A stretch of 64,000 bases of DNA from assembly GCA_021234535.1 (NCBI GenBank), contig CM037841.1, positions 10,684,825-10,748,824 of the forward strand. Direction: 5' to 3'. This document shows positions 45,634 through 56,013 of the stretch, piece after piece; the stretch's first letter is position 1, and each line of letters begins with the position of its first letter. Position numbers and translations under genes: made by a program. Source of the DNA: Stichopus chloronotus (taxonomy: Eukaryota; Echinodermata; Holothuroidea; Aspidochirotida; Stichopodidae). A model generated the notes under the pieces. It was not told where the DNA came from and did no database searches. It saw only the letters and a list, made by a program, of their open reading frames with translations.

Positions 45634-46670
45634 AAAAAAAAAAAAAAAACGCGACTTCAGCAGTGATTGCTGTTAGTCTTGACCATGTGAAGAAAAAGTG
45701 ATCATTTTCAGAAGTCACATGTATCGGCCGATCCCGTGGGGGGGGGGGGGGGTTGAGGCAACGGGGGTAAAAACGAAATCTTTGGAAGTAAATTAACTTA
45801 ACATTTTTACTTTTGTTGCAACAAATCACGTCTGACGACATTCAAGTATAGAGGAAATTTCCAAAGGGGGTCGAAGTGGGATCATTGTAGACTCTCTTAA
45901 CTTTGAAATCTGACACAAGGTCGATGTCGGAACGGAGGGGGTAGGGTTGGATATTTATCCAATGAATTCCTAGATACGGTTTTCGGGCCCTTTTTGACAA
46001 AGGTGCTCTTGCACATGAGATTTTTCGGAGTGGCTTTTTTATCATTTACCCCCAAAGACCTTCTAAGAGTGCCATTTTCGACATTAACCCAACTGTGAGA
46101 GATTTGAGTTTGGGCAAGAGGGTTTCGTAAAAAAACGAAGTAAAATGTTAAAATGTTCGTTTCTCCAGTGATCTTGGATGACATTTTGATCAATGGCTGC
46201 GTGGCTGGGATACTTCGCACCTCCCCCTAAGAGCGCTTTTTCGGGGCCGCAAGAGTGAATGGGCTCTGCGAAGGGCGATTTGCGGCGATCTGCATGGTAA
46301 TTTTTATCCAAAAATTTGTTCAGACGCCCCGGGCTAGCCAATGCTGGCTTTCTGCTTACTTCGTCTTCCCACAACTTTAGTTATCAAGTATGTGACGAGT
46401 GATGCATACGGAGGCCACCACCCCCTCGACCCTTGGCCATATTGTATTTTTAGAACTTCGCCAGAAATACCCAGACGCATAGGCATAGCCAGGGAAAGGA
46501 AGGGCGAATAGGCTGAAAAGGGCTGTTTCCGGCCATCTGGGTTTTTTTAAAACTCAAAATTTCCTTGTAAGCTCAGCGCCAACTGATGGTGGCGCTCCGC
46601 TTAGATAGTCTCCTCTAGCTCGCACCCCTTTGGCATAATCCTGGCTACGTCCCTGCCACTGATTGCGACT
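45634..46670. repeat. Composite repeat-like region
   Basis: A run of about 19 A (45630-45650), then a run of 15 G (45738-45752), then C+G-richer sequence than the neighbours. The segment at 46420-46670 (CAGCGCCAACTGATGGTGGC, then GCTCCGCTTAGATAGTC, ATCCTGGCTACGTCCCTGCC) shares the GCCAACT..GGCGCTCC core with the left edge of the window, so it is probably a dispersed repeat. Minus-strand frames at 45842-46374 do not resemble known proteins. Confidence 0.45.
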
Positions 46671-48656
46671 TTAAATTAATAACGCGATTTTTGGTTTGGG
46701 ATTCGCTATTACATATTGCATTTGCATTCATCACACACTCTGAAGTATCCCGAAACTTTCATTACCAGACGAAGACTAAGGCAGATCAGGTCGCTGTCGT
46801 CTGATAACTAGGGATGGACACTCTAAGATATTTTGCATATTAATCACGTGGTTAACGGTTTAGTTTTAGTAGTCATTTGGGAAAATGGAAGAAGTTTGAA
46901 TCTTTGACAAAACATCACGATGCATTGAATTACACGAGCATTGGGGGAATAATCTTCATATGAGATAATTTCAAGCATACTCACTGAAAGACTTCAGCCA
47001 TATTATGAAATGTCTTCGCACCGCTCTAAAGTAAGGGATTCTCTTAGTATTTATGGATATATAACATGTAAACAAGAGCCATCATTGATGGAGCTTCTGA
47101 TGAAGACTTAATGAGAGTGTAGTCCTCCGATAATATCGCAACCATAGACAACTGTCGTAAGACAAATGAAAGGATAGATTGCATTTGAATTTAAAGTGTA
47201 ACATTGATCCCAATATTAGGGGTTGTTTCTAGGACAAAAGACTGTCCACCGATGGGCCACTTAGCTGTAAAAGAAACCAACATCGTTAAGTGTTCAGCAA
47301 GTATCTGCTACACTGGTTCCTGCGCCTGAGAATTGAAAGCCTTGAATAATGTTATGATAGTGTTATATTACAAGTACGCATCTCCCTCCCAGGAACAATT
47401 TATGAGAAAAGTCCATTATAAAATCACCTTTTATTGGTTGATCTGTCTTCCTGTGGACCTGATCTGCGTCTTTCAGTTTTGCTAATATAGGGTTAGTGTG
47501 AGATATAACTAAAAGTGAAATACTGCCCTCGACTCAAATGATTTGTTGATCAGAAAGAAAGAAAACAATAAAGATAAAAGAGATTGCATCGACGAAAAAG
47601 GTGATGGTGTACGTGTCTTCATTGCAGTGAGATTACTGACGAGGATATCTCACAGTTAGCTTTCTCTCTTTGTCCTGGAAAACAAGGAACACTTTCCCTC
47701 CCCACCCCTTCCTCCCATAATCCAACTCAGGTCATCAAGATTCTTGTGCTCGAGACGCATTGCTCTCTAATTTGACTTTAAATGCAACCTTCATACTTTG
47801 TGATCAGTTATATACGGCGAGCAGAAGGGGACATGCGTGATGTAAAGTTACCAAGATAGAAATCATTTGTTATCTTAACAAAATTTCTCAACTTCTCGAG
47901 TTACCGACTTACAGTAACTTGATATTTTGTAACCTTTCGGGCAGGTGCTGGTATGTACCATTTTTAACATATGTAACGAAGCTAGTATTATGGCTGCAAT
48001 CAGAGCTTATGTATGAGTAATACGCGCCCATTGTTCGGGCTTAGACAATTTGCAGGATTTGCTCGAGATTTCTAACACGGTATCTCGACAACTTGACCAA
48101 TTTATGTCGGGATAACAAGTTACTCTAACACTGATACCGTTACATCTCGAACGTTCCCTTATGTATAGGGTCTGGAATTAGTCAAACGTTTAAGGCGATT
48201 GCTATAACTGTTCAAAGGCTTGCTGTCTGTCTAGATTCGAAATGATTCTAGGAATCAGGATCACAGCAAGTGTCAGCGTTTTCGTCTCAACCTGTGCGTC
48301 CGTCTGCCATTTTATGTTTTCAGCCAAAGACCTCGCAGTGTTCTTTATAATCCTGATGAACCAACGGTGATAGAAAATGAACAGAATTACATCAAGCTTT
48401 CCGTCTTTTGTCCTAGGTTTAGGGCTTAAGCTATGTGGTTGTTCTCACATGCGTCAGTGTTGGCACATATATTTACATTTGGTTCCAAAGTTCGTATGCG
48501 AAGTGTACCATTTAGTATGGTGAACTTGTATATTTGCCTTAGATTTGAGAGCAACGATGCACATCTTGTTACAACTATAGTTGTGTACATTAACTATGTA
48601 ATATTATACGCTACATTATAACCAAAGAGTAGTGCAATAACCTGGAGGTTCAAGAG
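46671..48656. other. Intergenic DNA, no gene recognised
   Basis: No credible long frame. A short open stretch (about 48244-48372, MILGIRITASVSVFVSTCA..) is hydrophobic and lies 300 bp upstream of the ORF at 48684, but is too short to call. Confidence 0.4.
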
Positions 48657-48683
48657 TGATCACCTATTTTTTGGGGCTTCGTA

Positions 48684-49016
48684 ATGGCTTGGTCTGCTAG
48701 AGAGTTTAAGATCATTCTGTCGTTTTGCCTGGTCGTGTCTTTCGGCTGCTCGATTTATATGTACCGAGGAATATTTAGATTAACACGGCGACTGGGACAA
48801 TATGGTGGAATAAGTGGCCGGAACAATCGTAAGGATAGCCTAAAAGACGCCGTTGACACCAATAAGGTGAAGTTTTCACTCTCGATGATTTTCACAACCT
48901 TTGAAGTCGTAATTATTTTGTATACATTTGTGACGCATGCCAGTAGAGGCATGCCAGGAGAGGCTCTCTCAAAAAAGGGATATTTAGACAGAGCTCATAG
49001 ATGTGAGGTCATGTAG
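48684..49016 (+). CDS. Hypothetical small membrane protein or receptor fragment
   Basis: 110 codons from ATG to TAG, preceded by an in-frame stop at 48657. There are two hydrophobic stretches, about residues 8-28 (FKIILSFCLVVSFGCSIYMY) and 64-84 (SLSMIFTTFEVVIILYTFV), separated by a basic, Ser/Asn-rich loop (RLTRRLGQ..RNNRKDSLKD). The pattern hydrophobic-basic loop-hydrophobic resembles TM5-loop-TM6 of a rhodopsin-like GPCR, but no diagnostic motif (CWxP, NPxxY, DRY) is present. It could be a decayed receptor exon or chance. No function is assigned. Confidence 0.25.
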   Translation: MAWSAREFKIILSFCLVVSFGCSIYMYRGIFRLTRRLGQYGGISGRNNRKDSLKDAVDTNKVKFSLSMIFTTFEVVIILYTFVTHASRGMPGEALSKKGYLDRAHRCEVM

Positions 49017-49019
49017 GTA

Positions 49020-50056
49020 GGTCATATAAGTAAAATGAATGATTTCTTTCTTGTCGAAAGTTGACGGTTCAGTAGTCAACCTAAAAACCTAATACTAATA
49101 GTTTTACATGGCCTATCACTAGAATCAGAGCTTGGATAGGCCTTCCAGCTTTGTACCACTCCGTTAGCTGTTTTGTCTGGGATCATAAATGAAGTTAACA
49201 GAGTAATAAATGAAGTTAAAAGGAGTCAAACGTGCTGGAAAATATACTTCCTCTCAATTGTTATATTTCACTTTACTATTTTAATCCTTGTTTAATGCAT
49301 GTGTCTGGATAAATACACGCTTGCATTCCATGAGGATCTGTAGTGAAAACTAAAACCTGAAAAGCCTATACTCGTAAGTACAGTAAAACCGAAGGGTTAT
49401 TGATTTGGTTTAGATATAATCTAGCTATTGGCTTCATGACTGACGTTTCAAAAAATTATAAACAAAACATGAAATAATGACAAATTGTGCGAACGTGAAC
49501 AGAGTCCTTTGAAAAACATCTCAGATGCCGGCATATCGAAAAGTTCTGTACAAAAGCGATCATTTGCTCCATTATCCCCAAATTTCTCTTAATCAGTTTT
49601 GCTTCGAAATGGTACGTCTAGGTGTAAACAAACCATGAACTGCCGATTTTTATTTGAAATGCATGACTATCGACCATTTCAAAATTTTGTGACATTATTA
49701 TGTGGGAAATTTTCCCAACATAATGGGCCACGTCTTGCGGAAAATCACGCGATTTACAACAAAACTGTAGATCTTAATAAAAACCAGTTCTTCTGCACCT
49801 GCCACCTATATGATACACAGCTCCAAGAAAAGCGTTTAGCCGTGTAAAGTATTAATCTTTAATTTAAGTAAATTTGGGATGAAAAATGCTTTTTTTCCCA
49901 TAAGAATCATTCTCATAAATTGATGATTTACGACGAAAGTAGGGGATGTATCCGATCAAGAAAGTATTCAATGGGTGTATAATAGTATGAACATCAAAAA
50001 TCCAGTTTAGCTAGATCTTTAAACACAACCCCGAACACTACATTAACCGAAAACTC
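49020..50056. other. Intergenic DNA, nothing recognised
   Basis: Non-coding filler between the short ORF and the TTAA MITE. An 82-codon frame at 49599 has no recognisable content. Confidence 0.45.
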
Positions 50057-50412
50057 TTAAAGGGAAATAGGACGTTCAGAATACACCAACATGACATACA
50101 AAAGAAATAGCTTTAGTCATTGTTAAACCATCCAGTCTTATCAATAAACACCTGCCAAAGCTTCATCTACTCAAAACATTATGTATGTGATGAGTAACGG
50201 AAGATGCATCACTTGAATTTTAAAAAGTTTGGGTGAACAAATTAGTGTTGAGCAACAAATAACTGAGTTTCCATCTGTGAGGAACTTATTTCTTGAAAAG
50301 AAGGCTACTATTCTTCCTTATTTTGAATAATCTATCTTTCTGCGTCCACAAACATTGGTTTTAATAATATGGATGTTTTCTGTAAAACAAATGCCCTATT
50401 TCCCTTTAAGAT
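50057..50412. mobile_element. TTAA MITE, 0.36 kb, copy 1
   Basis: Left end TTAAAGGGAAATAGGACGTT; right end GCCCTATTTCCCTTTAA. The inverted termini are about 19 bp and start at TTAA on both sides. The interior has no gene. It is about 85-90% identical by eye to 62336-62701, in the same orientation. The TTAA target suggests a piggyBac-like or related cut-and-paste transposase in trans; the superfamily is inference. Confidence 0.85.
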
Positions 50413-51740
50413 GCATCATACACCCACACACTGAAACGCATTTGCGAGGTTCAACATGATCGGCAAGTTTTCGATATGACGCGAGAAATACCGAGTGAGA
50501 TCGAATGTGTTTTGGTAGCTTAATTTAACCTTTCTGGGTGTATACTTCAAGTTAGACAACCTGAAACTCAGGTGAATAAACCTCAGAAGGGAAATGAATA
50601 GACTGAATAGCCCCAAATGGTCACCTAAATCACTTTTATGGGTAATCTTATTGTTATAGATGTATCAGGAAATGTATAGGTATCAGGAATTACAGTATTT
50701 GATGAAACGAAGCTCTGTTTGTTACGAATATCTACAAACTGATGGCATCGTTGCAGCATCAGTGATTATAGAGTTGTTTTGACTAACTAAATATTCAACG
50801 CTAGTATACTTTCTTCTTGTTCAAAAAAGCAAATGGTTGAAGTCAATGAAAACTGGCTGTCAACCACTACATTGTGTTTTTGTGGTTATGTTGGAAGAAT
50901 TTGAAATCATATGGTAGGAACCTATTTATTTTTCAGACAAAGCAGATGATCTTGGTGACAAAGTTGGGTACAAAGGGAAGATTTATCTCCTTTAAGATGT
51001 ATCTCCTTTAAAATTGCAACTCCCTGCTTGGAAAGAGGCGGGAGGGGTGTAACTTCTGATATAATTTTGCTGGTTACTGACTTGTATCCCAGGGGAGAAA
51101 TGTTTAGGTTATTTATTTTTTTAGGGTTTGATATAAAAGAGTGCGATGCCCACATCATTTTAGCTCACACACTAGATATGTGAAATATTAGGATGAGGGT
51201 GATGTCGTCCAGTTTTTCAAAAGCCTTTTCTTTCTTCATTTTTTGAGATATTTGTCTGAAATTTTTTCAATGTGTTTTTTTGGATAGACGTATTTTTTTT
51301 CTCCACCTAATTAAATTTCGACTGGCTTAATTTATAGGTGAGTTGCAATGTAATTTTTGGAGGAAAATTGGGTTTTTGGTTGCTTTTTTTGCTCACGGCA
51401 CCTCCATATGACTCTCACGTAACAGTGATAATATGTCTTACACATTCTGTAAACCTTTTTTCATTGGATATTTTATAATTGATGTACAATTGAGATTGGC
51501 TACGATGTCTAAAGTCCTTGGGTTGTGATTGGCAGAAAGAAAAGAGTGTCACTTCACAAGGTATTTTAGAAATTGTGACTGGGCAAGTGTAGCCCAGACC
51601 CGGCCTTGCAACTTATCGACCTATCGACATGAAGGGCGGCTTTGAGTGGTGGTATATTGCTCCAGTAGTAGAAATTCTAATAAAACCCTAGTGTAATTAC
51701 GCAGGATAGCAGCAAAGAAAGACATTGTAACATGTGTAGG
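50413..51740. other. Intergenic DNA, nothing recognised
   Basis: AT-rich with several T tracts (51220-51310). The segment at 50980-51010 contains a tandem ATYTCCTTTAA pair. No gene was seen. Confidence 0.45.
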
Positions 51741-51825
51741 TGGGCGTGGATTTGTGTCTAAGCTAAGTCTTTTCCGCATCGCGCACGTACGTCCTGTCCG
51801 TCGTCATAAACTTCAAGTATGGAAC

Positions 51826-51879
51826 ATGGATAGTCCGATCCTGTGGACATCCAGCCCAGTGAAGAAACATCAGTCACAG
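51826..51879 (+). CDS. Possible first coding exon of an unidentified gene
   Basis: ATG followed by 17 codons (MDSPILWTSSPVKKHQSQ) ends in a strong donor, CAG|GTAAGATA. The 70 bp upstream (GCATCGCGCACGTACGTCC, then GTCCGTCGTC) are unusually CpG-rich for this window, as expected near a promoter. No partner exon was found downstream in the window, so this may be the 5' end of a gene extending to the right, or chance. Confidence 0.2.
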
Positions 51880-52599
51880 GTAAGATACTGTTTCCATCTT
51901 ATTTTATGCATTTGTGTAATCTTCGTGCGTAGGCTATCTAAATAAGTTTGATGGTGACATCTTTATGGAATTCCAAAGAATATTGACGAATTTCAGATGG
52001 TGATTTTCTTGTACTTAGGATAGGATATTCACATAAGCCTACCATCTGCCTACTATCAGTATCACTGCTTAAGCAGTGTTATCCTGTTGAGAGTAAGACG
52101 TCAATATCAAGAAAGTGCTCATTCGAATGGCATGTTCGTACGCACAGGACCTAGGAGCTTAGGCCTACATAGGAGTGATTCTACAAAAGTATGTCAGTCA
52201 GTGAGTCAGAGATCGTTAACATCACTTGATCAGGTTTAAGCTGTTCGTTCAAAGAGCACGTTTAATATTGTTTCGTTAGGGCTAGCCCTTGAACAGGACT
52301 GTTCGTTAGTTACTCCACATCACAGACTCATATGGAAACACGTTTCCCTCTGTCTCAAAAGAGACCGAACCGTGCGCACACACAGGTTACACACAATCAA
52401 GTTCTCTTCCCATTGTCTGTTTATTCACACCCTCTGCTTTCTTCGTAATGGACGATTCCATTTACTGAATGGAGGTTAAGCGTTTTACAATAAATGAGAC
52501 AATTACTCGTATCATGTGCTCACCGTATGCACCTTATGTGCACGTGTTTATTTTACTCCCTTATAGACGGATAACGATAAAAGGAATAGCTTGGAAGAT

Positions 52600-53640
52600 A
52601 ATGCTTTGATATTTTTCCGTTTGCGAAAAAAAAAGCTGATGTGTGTAAAACTATTTACTTTGTAAAAGTAAATTGAAAAAGTGATATGTGGAAATACCTT
52701 GGACGGGAATTTTCTTTGTTATCAAATGTTGAGGTGATTACTTTAAACTGATTATAATGTCAAAAGAGAACCATTCATTATTCTCTAGTCATGCAAAATG
52801 TCTACTAGATGATTTTTTCTGACAATCTTACTTCCATAAAACTGCACAAATGGTAAATAACTCGTGGGAAAAAGTCATCATCTTATCTCCCTCAGGTGTA
52901 TAACAAATTAAAAACATTAAAAGAATAGGTATAAAAGACAAATACTTCATACATAACACAAAAGCTGTTATGTGTAGAACCATTAACTTCCAACATTGAG
53001 CAGACAATGCTGATATGCTCATAATATTCTGGATAGCAATTTTCTGTACTATAACCCTGTTAAAGTGTAAAGCTGAATACAAAAAAAAAAAACTGTTAGT
53101 AACCACAAAAGAACCCTTTCATTTTTCTGGAGTCATGCAAAATGTCCACCAGATGATCCTTTTTGTCAATCTCAAAAGGGTTTAATAAAGAACAAATAAA
53201 ATGTCTGACACAGCTAGTATAGGAAGACAGGTTCCCACATGGACATCAAGAAATTTTCAAATGGCAATTACATACAGCACAGTCATGACTTTCATAAAAA
53301 CTACTCAGAAGCTTAAAAGGTCATCGAAAAAGTCAATCTCTTATCGTAAACATTAAAGAAATGGTATGAAAGTTAACAGGTTTTATCTTTTCGATAAAAA
53401 AAACAAAAGCTGTTGGGTAAACTCTTTACTTTACAACAGTGAATAGACAAAATACTGTATTGATCGAAATAATTTGGACAGCAATTTTCTTTGCTGGTAA
53501 ACGTCTTAAGTTGAATACTGTACAAAGAACTGATAATGACTACAATATGAGCCCTTGCTAATTCCAAAATCATGCAAAATATCCACCAGATGCTACAGTA
53601 CTTTCTGAAAATTTATGTAAAAAAGTGTTAAATGATGGTC
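52600..53640. repeat. Long direct repeats inside the TIR element
   Basis: Three diverged units, each ending with TCATGCAAAATGTCCACCAG (anchors near 52790, 53133 and 53570) and carrying AAGCTGTT..GT..AAC and GGACAGCAATTTTCT words upstream. Spacing is about 340 and 440 bp. They lie downstream of the transposase pseudogene. Confidence 0.65.
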
Positions 53641-53979
53641 AGTGTAAAATTGACTTGTTAAAAAAAATTATGTGAAAATATCTTGATTGGAAAGAGGAAA
53701 AACAATTCATTACGAAATCCTCACAAGTAATCACAACACTGCAAGTTCCCGAAAATTGCAAACATAGCTAAAATTGTAGGTTGTAACAAAAAAATCACGA
53801 TACCATAAGTCATTGAGTCACTGAATAAAAAATAACAATTCAAAGAAGAGGAAAACACCTGTTAAAGGGTAAAGCATGAGTAGGTACTGTACTCTAAGAT
53901 ACTCCTTTCACTTTTTGTGAACAGGAACGTTTTGTATGACCTTGAACATGGCATGTGGAACATGCACGTTACTGAAAAT

Positions 53980-55780
53980 TTAGGGGAAGCGTGCAAACTT
54001 TGATTCTAACAGTCTTACACGGTGCTGTTTATGCATGACCTGCTCGAGAGCAGTGCTGTTGTAATTGGTAGACCGAAAATACCATTTAGTGACACAGTCG
54101 TTTACTTTTTGTAGTCCCTGCTGACAGAAACGCACAATGTTCCCACGCATTCTTATCGACTCTGGTAGGTGGCAAGCTAGAATATGCAGATAAGGTGTTA
54201 CGTCTTTAGTTTGATAAACAGAGCTGAACAATTTAACCCAGTTCTTGCACTCACCTTAAATTTGTCAACTTCAGTGGGATCCATATCTTTACCGAGACAG
54301 TTGAGAATCAGTAAAAAGTTACTCCACAGAAGTTTCAGTTCCACTAATCGTGGATGCATTGGGATAAAATTTTCTAAATATATTTTATGTATGATTAACT
54401 CATGTTCTGGTCCACTGAAAGTATCATACTGTAGTTTGCCATTTTTAACAAAAAGATACCAATTAGAGATTCCAATTTCTGAAATGAAATTTTGGAATCT
54501 TTGCAAATTTTCTAGTTTTAGCAAAGGATCTGCAGTAAGTTTGATGTGATTGTCTAAGTCCTGCAAGTACTTTATTATGTGGTACACAAGCTGATCCGAA
54601 ATCCTCAAAAATAAATGTAGAGAGTCGGGTACAACATTTACCAAATCCAACTGGAAAAGTGGTTTAGCTACACAATTGAAATTGTTTTTCTTCTTTCCTG
54701 CCAGTGCACGAATTTCCTCCACAGTCCTAGCCCCATGATTTTGACTGCTCATAGACCACACCTTCGTCATGTCAAATCTTTCCTCTTTAGGGCTCTTGCA
54801 CCAAAGACCCCCATAACTTGATTGAGAAATTTAAGGTCCCCACCCAAAATCTTCTGAACACCAACTGTGCGATTACCAACGAAAAGGTTCTCCAAATCAT
54901 TAAACTCCTCAATTAAACCTCCTAAAGATGCCTTTGAACAATGATTATTTTCTGGGCATTCCACAATGGCTGACAAATAGTTTCCTTGTTCTAACATACA
55001 AGTGTCATCAACAGTAAGCGTAAAGGAAAATTAACTAGCTGTTTTTTCTTACCAGCACGTGTGTCATCTCCACTTAACTTAATTTCAACAACGTTGTCTG
55101 AAAAAAGATGATGTTTTGCAGGACCATTCAAAACAGAGGACGGGAACGAACAACCCCACTTAACCGTTGACTACCTGAGACAACATCTGTATATTGTAAC
55201 TGACACTTATATATTTACTTTCTCTTTGCTTTAATGTCACCAAGTCATGGTAAGTTACTAAAACGTTGAGCAATTTCCTGGTAACCCTTTATCGGTATAT
55301 TAAATGCATTTAAAATGTACAATACATCCTGAGCCTCTTCACTATAGAAGCCAACACTTGTTTGTTATCACCTGCAATTTCAAATGCTGACTTCAGGACC
55401 TTACCATTCTTGTCTTTTATGGAAAGCTCTTAAGGAGTGAAACCACTATCTACGGCAACATTTTCAAAGGTCTACTTAATCTTTCCAATGCTCTTTTTAC
55501 GGTTTCTGTACAGTTGTGCTATTTTGTAGGTAAGCTTTCGCTTGGCTTTACCCCGAGTTTTTGCTCACTCTAATTCTCTGACAAGGTCTGCCTTTGCACT
55601 TAACTTTCTGTCGGCTTGGTCAGAGGGTTAGTCACCTTACTTTCCAATTTGATCAGTTTGGCAGTTCTGTCAGTGAGGTCACTTTCCAGTTTCCTTTTCC
55701 TAGGGGTGCTGCTAACATGAGGCAACTTCAAGCAATATGTAGTGCTTCACCACTTGTCCAGGAGGATCTTAAAGGCCTTG
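53980..55780 (-). pseudogene. Transposase-like gene, unclassified, with frameshifts and stops
   Basis: Read 5' to 3' on the minus strand: a basic segment (TPRKRKLESDLTDRTAKLIK, near 55700); KAKRKLTYKIAQLYRNRKKS near 55530; then EIKLSGDDTRAG near 55065; then GNYLSAIVECPE, a LIEEFNDLENL helix and KILGGDLKFLNQV (54767-54997). After a frameshift come NHGARTVEEIRAL, VVPDSLHLFLRISDQLVYHI and WYLFVKNGKLQYDTFSGPEH (54198-54770). After a second frameshift come VYQTKDVTPYLHILACHLPE, FCQQGLQKVNDCVTKWYFRS and HKQHRV (53980-54231). The acidic GDD and LGGD motifs and the PDSLHL block suggest an RNase-H-like DDE enzyme. Similar blocks recur in multi-copy invertebrate proteins as I recall them, but I cannot name the family. 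The flanking TIRs support a transposase role. At least two frameshifts and several stops make it dead. Confidence 0.65.
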
Positions 55781-56013
55781 CCACCTTTGCATCCTTTTCC
55801 CTTTTGGTAAAAGCGTATGCAGAAAGGTAGATGTGGTGCCATATATCGTTTGTGTAACGTTTAGTAAGAATTTTGTGAACGTGGGAGATAACGACCCTGG
55901 CGAGAGTCGGCCAATGCCGGGTTAAAAAAGTGTGTTAACGGTGCAAGGACTGAGATGTGGAGTGTAATGAGCTTAGGCCATATAACGCAACACACAGCTC
56001 TGTTCAAGGGCTA

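Larger units (their letters stand above)
52283..56013. mobile_element. TIR DNA transposon (3.7 kb) with decayed transposase
   Basis: Left end TAGCCCTTGAACAGGACTGT; right end, reverse-complemented, TAGCCCTTGAACAGAGCTGT (18 of 20 matching). Subterminal sequence also pairs (ACTCCACAT...GATGTGGAGTGTAA). The termini match those of the 0.88-kb element at 8112-8992. The interior carries a multi-frame transposase-like pseudogene on the minus strand (about 53980-55780) and three diverged direct repeats (52600-53640). TA flanks both ends as a possible target duplication. The superfamily could not be assigned. Confidence 0.75.

Noticed and set aside
55594..55830. Plus-strand 78-codon frame
   Set aside because: It is the shadow of the basic N-terminal part of the minus-strand transposase-like pseudogene.
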